In this document: piece after piece, positions 58,163-64,000 of the stretch
How positions within the stretch are numbered: position 1 is the first letter of the stretch
Layout of the letters: each line of letters opens with the position of its first letter
Assembly (NCBI GenBank): GCA_904393835.1
Contig: CAJFNC010000008.1
Location: 62,001 to 126,000 of the forward strand
Source of the DNA: an uncultured Ruminococcus sp.
GTDB lineage: Bacteria > Bacillota > Clostridia > Oscillospirales > Acutalibacteraceae
Length of the DNA stretch: 64,000 nucleotides
Reading direction: 5' to 3'
Position numbers and translations under genes: made by a program
Notes under the pieces: generated by a model
Seen by the model: the letters and a program-made list of their open reading frames with translations, nothing else
Told to the model about the DNA's origin: nothing
The model's database searches: none

Positions 58163-59710
58163 TCAGCCGTTTAATGAGTCAACAGTCTTTCCCTGAGCAA
58201 CCTGTGAAACCTGGTCTATAAGCTTGTTGACGGTTGACTTGTGAACGTGACCGACAGCGTTGCCGTTAAGCACGGCAAGGTAGCGGTTTTCGCCTGTTGA
58301 GTAGAACTCAACCCTGTCTGTCGTGCCGTCTGATGAATACTGATACGACACACTGTAAATCGGCTTGCCCGAAGTTTTTCCCGACTTGGTGTCGGCAAGC
58401 TTAACAAGCGAGTTGTTCTGGAAGAAGGTTGAGAAGTAGGCAAGCTCAAGCTCCTTGTCTCCGTACTTGACGGTTGTCTGGGTTGTAGTTGTTTCGCTGC
58501 CCTCATCGTCGGTTGTGGTTACCTCTTTTGAACTCAGCGAGAAGTCGTATGTTTTGCTGCCGTCGTTAACGGTCATCTTTGAAAGTGAGGCAATTTTTTG
58601 GTTGAGTACATATTCGCTTAAAAGCGCCTCATATGAGGTTGTAACCCACGGAACGGTGTCGGCAGCAATTGTATATACAACCTTTCCTCCCTTTTCCATA
58701 AGGTAAACATTGCCGGAGGAGTCGGGTTTTGAAGCCAAAAGCTCAACCGTTGTGTCGGGATAAACAGCCTTTATCTGTGCGTAGGGCTTTGCCAGTCCGA
58801 GCTCCGACAGCTGGTTGTCGCTGGGGTTGACCATTTTTACGCCTGTTGCGTACAAGCCCCTTACAGCGCCCTCAACAAGGCTTGTTTCACTCTCGTTTGC
58901 GTAGCACTCGGTCGGCTCTTTCATAAGATATGACGCCGAGTTTTTGCTGCTTGTGTTTGGCACAAGCTCAATTGTCCTGCTGAAATTTGAACCTGAAATT
59001 GTAATTGACGAAGCCTGACTGTTGTCGTCGTTTGACGCCGATTCGTTTATGTCAAGGCTTATCATATCGGTAATACCGTATTCAAAGCAGCTTACGGTGT
59101 CTGTGTCAACAAGATAAACCGCGTCGCCGTCGCCGAATTTCATATAGGTGCCGCCGTTTTGCGGGGCGTCGTCGCCCATAATGAATACAGCCTTTGTCTT
59201 GTCGGTGTAGGTTACCGTGATTGTAGCGCGGGGATCATCAAATCCAAAATCTGCCGCCCTTGACTTATCCATTGAAACTACCTTTGAAAAATCAAGCTGA
59301 GCCGCCGCATTTGCTATTGAGTCGGGAGCACCCGTCTGAAGGTCAAAGTCCTCAAAACCTTTGATTGTGTAAACGGTAGCTTCCGTATTGCCGTTTTCGT
59401 CGGTAGGAGTTTCGGACTCAATCTCAAAGCTGCCCGACTTGTTCTCCACCTGAATTTTTGAAATTTCAGCCGGCACATACTCAATAAGCGTGCCGTAGCT
59501 GTTGTTTTTAATTTCGCCTTTTTCGTTGGTATTAATTTTTACCTGATGCACGCCGTCCTTGTCAACGGAAGCGCTCATATCAATGCCCTCGTCATAGGTC
59601 GCCGTGCTGTCGGAATCACCGTTTGGCAGGAAAATCAAGAGCAGCATAATGCCCACAAGGAGCACTGCGGCAACGCCCACAACGATTAATGTTTTTACGT
59701 TCTTTTTCAT
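58163..59710 (-). CDS. DUF4340 domain-containing protein
   Basis: N-terminal TM, repeat module KVVSMDKSRAADFGFDDPRATITVTY, ...SELGLAKPYAQIKAVYPD; start at TAATG overlap with upstream gene. Confidence 0.85.
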   Translation of the reverse strand: MKKNVKTLIVVGVAAVLLVGIMLLLIFLPNGDSDSTATYDEGIDMSASVDKDGVHQVKINTNEKGEIKNNSYGTLIEYVPAEISKIQVENKSGSFEIESETPTDENGNTEATVYTIKGFEDFDLQTGAPDSIANAAAQLDFSKVVSMDKSRAADFGFDDPRATITVTYTDKTKAVFIMGDDAPQNGGTYMKFGDGDAVYLVDTDTVSCFEYGITDMISLDINESASNDDNSQASSITISGSNFSRTIELVPNTSSKNSASYLMKEPTECYANESETSLVEGAVRGLYATGVKMVNPSDNQLSELGLAKPYAQIKAVYPDTTVELLASKPDSSGNVYLMEKGGKVVYTIAADTVPWVTTSYEALLSEYVLNQKIASLSKMTVNDGSKTYDFSLSSKEVTTTDDEGSETTTTQTTVKYGDKELELAYFSTFFQNNSLVKLADTKSGKTSGKPIYSVSYQYSSDGTTDRVEFYSTGENRYLAVLNGNAVGHVHKSTVNKLIDQVSQVAQGKTVDSLNG

Positions 59711-61314
59711 TACCTGTTCCTCCTGCGCAGCCACATTACCAAGCCGACAACAAGTATGCCGAGCGGAATTACAACGATAAAGATTACAAATACAGCGTTT
59801 TGGGTTGTAACGTCGGTAACACCGAGTTCGGCGCTTTCAAGCGATTTGCTTTCGATAGTAATTGAGCTGTCGTCTTTTCCGGCAACAGTATTGAACACAT
59901 TCATAATGTAAGCCGAGTTGTTGTAGCTGTTCATACTCATAATGCTGCTGTTAAACATCATATAAGAGCCGAACACAATAAGTCTTGACGATTCATCATC
60001 GCTGTTGGTTTTTACTCCCTCGGCCGCAACGTTGAGCGGTTCGCCCGTGAGAGCGTCCTCGTAATTCCAGTCCTCGTCTGCATCGTACGGGAATACGCCT
60101 ACGCCGTCCGAAGTTGTGAGAAGCGCGTGAGCTGTGTTTTCATCATTAATAATGATGTTGTGCGTATCGGATGTAACAACGGGAATATTTGAATTTTTAA
60201 GATTATCCTTGTAGTAGTCCGTATATTCAACCATAAACGCGTAGTTTGTTCTTGAGCTGATGAGGTAATCGCTGTTTGTTTCAAATACATAGCCGCCGTT
60301 TACCTGCATTCCCCATTCGTCAAGCAATGCGTCAAGGTTAGGTGTGTCAACCCGGTCGGCGCTCGGAATAAACACAAGCGTTCTGCCGTATTTTCCGTTG
60401 TTGTCGAGCCAGTCGGAAATTTTATCGCAGGCGCCTTCGTCAAGGTCAACGGACGGAGCGAACAGAAGCGCAACCTTTGCGTCCTCGTTTAAATCCTGAG
60501 ATACAAGCGAAATTTCCTCTACATCAAAAGCGTTATTTTCGAGGAGCGTTACAAAGTTTGAATAATCCTGCTCCTGGTTTCCGCTGATTACGTTTACAAT
60601 CGGCTTATCCTCGGTTGTGAGGTTTAAAATCGCCGTAACGACAGCCTGCTCAATCTTTGTGCCCGTAAACTGGTAGGAGTAGCCGTATGAGTCAAGCTCA
60701 TAATCAAAGCAGTCGTCAAGGCTTAACGCCCTGTAGTTGTCGCCGCACTCAACAAGAGCAACATAGTTTGCGTTTTCGGACTGCCAGCTTACGTCGGGAT
60801 ATTTTGAAATAAAGTTTGGATTTGACGTAAGGTCAATATACTTTAGAGTAATTTTGCCGTTTGAAGCGCTCACCATTTTGTCAAGCAGGTTTTCAGCCTG
60901 AATATAGTACGTGCCGCCGCTTTCAAAGGTTTCCTTTGTGCTGAGAATATTGATTGTAATATCATCGGTTAAGTGCGACACATAGTCAACGGTATCGTCC
61001 TGAAGCGCAAATGAATTATTTGCCGTCAGGTCAAGCTTGACGTTGGGGAAACGGTCAACAAGAAGGCCGCAGATTATGTTGATTACAATGATTATTGCGA
61101 CAAACACAACCACAATTCCAGCGGCAACCGTGCCGTGGCGTGCTGTTCTCGATTTTAAAAACGCCTTGAGACCGCCCTTTTTATTTTTGTTTTTCTCTGC
61201 TTTTTTTGCCTGTTTTTCCGCCTTTTTAGCTTCTTTTTCCGCCTTTTTAGCTTCTTTTTCCGCTTTCTTTGAATCTTCGGAAACAGGGGTTAAATTCTTG
61301 TTTTCGTTGCTCAT
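59710..61314 (-). CDS. GldG-like ABC transporter auxiliary protein
   Basis: Two terminal TM segments, TEDKPIVNVISGNQEQDYSNFVTLLENNAFDVEEISL; adjacent to ABC permease/ATPase. Confidence 0.85.
   Translation of the reverse strand: MSNENKNLTPVSEDSKKAEKEAKKAEKEAKKAEKQAKKAEKNKNKKGGLKAFLKSRTARHGTVAAGIVVVFVAIIIVINIICGLLVDRFPNVKLDLTANNSFALQDDTVDYVSHLTDDITINILSTKETFESGGTYYIQAENLLDKMVSASNGKITLKYIDLTSNPNFISKYPDVSWQSENANYVALVECGDNYRALSLDDCFDYELDSYGYSYQFTGTKIEQAVVTAILNLTTEDKPIVNVISGNQEQDYSNFVTLLENNAFDVEEISLVSQDLNEDAKVALLFAPSVDLDEGACDKISDWLDNNGKYGRTLVFIPSADRVDTPNLDALLDEWGMQVNGGYVFETNSDYLISSRTNYAFMVEYTDYYKDNLKNSNIPVVTSDTHNIIINDENTAHALLTTSDGVGVFPYDADEDWNYEDALTGEPLNVAAEGVKTNSDDESSRLIVFGSYMMFNSSIMSMNSYNNSAYIMNVFNTVAGKDDSSITIESKSLESAELGVTDVTTQNAVFVIFIVVIPLGILVVGLVMWLRRRNR
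61213..61270 (-). repeat. 21-bp tandem repeat encoding heptad EAKKAEK
   Basis: TTTTTCCGCCTTTTTAGCTTC repeated about 2.7 times in the 5' end of the GldG-like gene. Confidence 0.85.
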
Positions 61315-61326
61315 TTATATACCTCC

Positions 61327-62031
61327 TTAGCTCCAGCGTCTTTTTTCCAAAGCACGAACGGTAAAGAACAAAAACAAAACCGTAACGCTGAGGAAGAATA
61401 TAATATCGGAAATATCTAAAATTCCGTATGTAAAGTTGGTGTAGTAGTTAGTGAAGTTGATTTTTTCGAGGATTGCCGTAATCCAGTCAACCGAAATCAT
61501 ACTGATAATTGAACTCATCATTGAGATTACCAGACCGAGCGCCATACCCGAAATTGCGGCAATAATCATACTCTCGGTAAGAACTGAGATGAACACATTC
61601 ATTGCGATAAGAGCCGCGCCGAGCAGAAGTGTGCCGATAAATGTGCACAAAATCACCGGCCAGTCGGGTGTTGCAAAGAACGAAATAACGATTGCGTACA
61701 CAATAAAAATGCAGCAGCAAATTGTATAAAGAGCAAACGCGCCAAAGAATTTGCCGAGCACAATTTCGGTAAGACTTGTGGGTGAAGTCAAAAGAGCCTG
61801 GTCGGTCTTTTGTCTTTTTTCCTCCGAAAAGGACTTCATCGTTATTATCGGAATTACAAACATAATAATCATAAACATATTGCCGTAAACACCCGCAAGG
61901 CTTGCGGTGTTGCCTACGAAGCAATAGTAGTAGAAGAATATTCCCGAAAACAGGAAAAACGCCGCCATAACCACATAAGCGGTTGCGGAATTGTAGTATG
62001 AGGAAAGCTCCCTCTTAAAAATAGCGCCCAT
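61327..62031 (-). CDS. ABC-2 type permease (GldF-like)
   Basis: Six TM pattern; KSFSEEKRQKTDQALLTSPTSLTEIVLGKFFGA. Confidence 0.9.
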   Translation of the reverse strand: MGAIFKRELSSYYNSATAYVVMAAFFLFSGIFFYYYCFVGNTASLAGVYGNMFMIIMFVIPIITMKSFSEEKRQKTDQALLTSPTSLTEIVLGKFFGAFALYTICCCIFIVYAIVISFFATPDWPVILCTFIGTLLLGAALIAMNVFISVLTESMIIAAISGMALGLVISMMSSIISMISVDWITAILEKINFTNYYTNFTYGILDISDIIFFLSVTVLFLFFTVRALEKRRWS

Positions 62032-63005
62032 CAGTCGCGACCTCCTTTGCCTGCTTTGTCATTTTCGCCTGACGTAAGCTTGAGGAACATATCCTCAAGT
62101 GTTTCATTGCCCGACTTCATCATCAGGATCGGGCAACCGATTCGCGACATCGCGCTGAACACGTCTCGGCGAATGTCGGCGCCTTTTTCATACTCAACTA
62201 TGTAATTGTTCGCGTTTTCTCCGGCAGAACCCTTTTTGACAACACGCATTACAGCGGGGATACGCTTGATTGCCTCTCCGATCGCTGCGGGAGTACCCTC
62301 GATTTGCAAAGCAAGCTTTTGCTCACCCGATATAGAACTTGAAAGTTCCGAGGTTTTTGCATCGGCAACAATTTTTCCGTTGGAAATTACAAGTATTCTG
62401 TCGCAGGTTGCGGAAATTTCCGACAATACGTGCGATGAAAAAATTACCGTGTGCTTTTTACCCAAACTCTTAATGAGTTTTCTGACCTCAATAATCTGCT
62501 TAGGGTCAAGACCGACGGTAGGTTCGTCCAGAATAAGCACCGGCGGATTGCCCAAAAGCGCCTGAGCAAAACCGACTCTCTGGCGGTAACCTTTTGAGAG
62601 GTTCTTGATAATTCTGTCAGCCTTGTCGCTTACGTTTACAAGGCGCATTACCTCTTCAATATGTTCTTTTTTGGGAAGTTTTACTTTTTTGAGGTCAAAC
62701 ATAAATTCAAGATACTTTTTGACCGTCATATCAATGTACAGCGGCGGAATTTCCGGAAGATAGCCGATTTTTTTCTTGGCGGCTTTCGGATTGTCAAGAA
62801 TTTCCGCGCCGTCTATGGTAACGGTACCGCTTGTGGAAGAAATATATCCCGTTATCATATTCATTGTAGTCGATTTGCCTGCACCGTTCGGTCCGAGAAA
62901 GCCCAAAATCTCTCCCGCTTCAACGGTGAAGCTGATGTTATCAACAGCCTTGATACTGCCGTAACATTTAGTCAGGTTCTTTACCTCAACCATGAAACCT
63001 GTCAC
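62031..63005 (-). CDS. ABC transporter ATP-binding protein (GldA-like)
   Basis: GFLGPNGAGKSTTMNMI, LSKGYRQRVGFAQALLGNPPVLILDEPTVGLDP. Confidence 0.95.
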   Translation of the reverse strand: MTGFMVEVKNLTKCYGSIKAVDNISFTVEAGEILGFLGPNGAGKSTTMNMITGYISSTSGTVTIDGAEILDNPKAAKKKIGYLPEIPPLYIDMTVKKYLEFMFDLKKVKLPKKEHIEEVMRLVNVSDKADRIIKNLSKGYRQRVGFAQALLGNPPVLILDEPTVGLDPKQIIEVRKLIKSLGKKHTVIFSSHVLSEISATCDRILVISNGKIVADAKTSELSSSISGEQKLALQIEGTPAAIGEAIKRIPAVMRVVKKGSAGENANNYIVEYEKGADIRRDVFSAMSRIGCPILMMKSGNETLEDMFLKLTSGENDKAGKGGRD

Positions 63006-63263
63006 TCCTTAATATTTTCTGTCTATCCGCCTTTGACTTTTCGGCAGATTGAAACATTATAAATTATACTATAAAATTTTCATTTTGTGTATATAAAATA
63101 TAAAATTATCAGATATAAATCAAAAAAATTCAGTTTTTCATCACACAAATTTTAATTCATTAGAATTTTTAAACAAATATTGAAAATAATATTTATTGAT
63201 ATTTACCATATCTTTAAACATTACATTTTTAATAATCAATATTTTTTGGACGGAGCTGATTTT

Positions 63264-63617
63264 ATGGACTATGTAAAAGCGTTTCTGGTCGGCGGACTAA
63301 TCTGCGTTATCGGTCAGATTTTGATAGACAAAACAAAGCTCACCCCTGCAAGAATTCTTACGGGTTTTGTAGTGGCAGGCGTAATACTCGGCGCTGTGGG
63401 GCTTTATCAGCCGCTTGCGGAATTTGCAAACGAGGGAGCCTGCGTGCCGATAAGCGGCTTTGGCTATATGATGAGCGAGGGTATGAAGGACGCTCTCAAA
63501 ACTGACGGCGCATTGGGTATTCTGACGGGCGGACTCAAATGTTCTGCGGCGGGAATTACCGCGGCAATATTCTTTTCGCTTATCGCTGCTCTTATTGCAA
63601 AATCCCACGAAAAATAA
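63264..63617 (+). CDS. spoVAE: Stage V sporulation protein AE (SpoVAE)-like
   Basis: MDYVKAFLVGGLICVIGQILIDKTKLTPARILTGFVVAGVILGAVGLYQPLAEFANEGACVPISGFG. Confidence 0.88.
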   Translation: MDYVKAFLVGGLICVIGQILIDKTKLTPARILTGFVVAGVILGAVGLYQPLAEFANEGACVPISGFGYMMSEGMKDALKTDGALGILTGGLKCSAAGITAAIFFSLIAALIAKSHEK

Positions 63618-63618
63618 A

Positions 63619-63647
63619 GCGGCGCTGTATTGCACAGCGTCGCTTTA
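63619..63647. terminator. Hairpin between convergent genes
   Basis: AAGCGGCGCTGTattgcACAGCGTCGCTTT. Confidence 0.7.
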
Positions 63648-63660
63648 CAAGTCTGCAATT

Positions 63661-64000
63661 TTATTTACCGACCTTTTTCTTTTTTATTATATACACATAC
63701 ACGCATACAAACACAAACGCCGCAAGGCAGATAACGCTTGCCGTAAGTCCGACGGAAAATCCCTTGGGATAATACACAAGCCTTATGTCGTGAGTGCCGC
63801 TGCTGAGATTAAAGGCAACAAGTGAACCGCCCACAGGGGTTATGTCAACCTTTTCGCCGTCAACGTACGCTGTCCAACCCTCTTCGTACGGAACAGAGGT
63901 GTAAAATAAACCGTCGTTTGTCACGTCGATTGTGCCCTGCATCTCGTTCTCGCTCAGCTTTGTTGTTTTCATTACGTCACGACTCAAAATTTCATAGCCC
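63661..64000 (-). CDS. YfhO-like membrane protein, C-terminal part cut by window edge
   Basis: GYEILSRDVMKTTKLSENEMQGTIDVTNDGLFYTSVPYEEGWTAYVDGEKVDITPVGGSLVAFNLSSGTHDIRLVYYPKGF then TM; open to base 64000. Confidence 0.8.
   Translation of the reverse strand, partial: GYEILSRDVMKTTKLSENEMQGTIDVTNDGLFYTSVPYEEGWTAYVDGEKVDITPVGGSLVAFNLSSGTHDIRLVYYPKGFSVGLTASVICLAAFVFVCVYVYIIKKKKVGK

Noticed and set aside
1-64000. CRISPR arrays, tRNAs, prophage or IS elements
   Set aside because: No regularly spaced direct repeats, tRNA cloverleaf consensus, integrase, transposase or phage structural genes were recognised on either strand.

Overview
This 64 kb window looks like chromosomal DNA from a low-to-mid GC, spore-lineage Clostridia member, probably Ruminococcaceae/Oscillospirales (inference from gene content; species not assigned). 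Main blocks: Mrp-type ATPase; a starch/maltodextrin locus (GH13 lipoprotein, MalG/MalF/MalE-type transporter); murE; purL; an NfnAB-like pair; ldh; smr; a Mn2+ (yybP-ykoY) riboswitch with mntP; maf; an FkbM methyltransferase; an isolated 5S rRNA-like sequence; a complete arginine cluster (argG, argH, argC, argJ, argB, a GNAT gene, argD, argF); several regulators (WYL, AraC, LysR); a SleB-like hydrolase; a 2-hydroxyacyl-CoA dehydratase-type pair with a very large tandem-ASKHA activase; citrate synthase; a secreted GH13 amylase; a LOG protein; a MATE exporter; an 8-oxoguanine glycosylase; a Gld-like ABC cluster; and an orphan spoVAE-like gene. No tRNA, CRISPR array, prophage or transposase was recognised. 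The most interesting unexplained signal is a dispersed intergenic multi-hairpin repeat family of about 110-130 bp, with at least nine full or internally deleted copies in both orientations. Other notable signals are a readable terminator/antiterminator switch downstream of the Mn2+ aptamer, ARG-box-like palindromes shared by argG and a divergent flavin reductase, and a 5S rRNA copy whose 5' strand does not fit.
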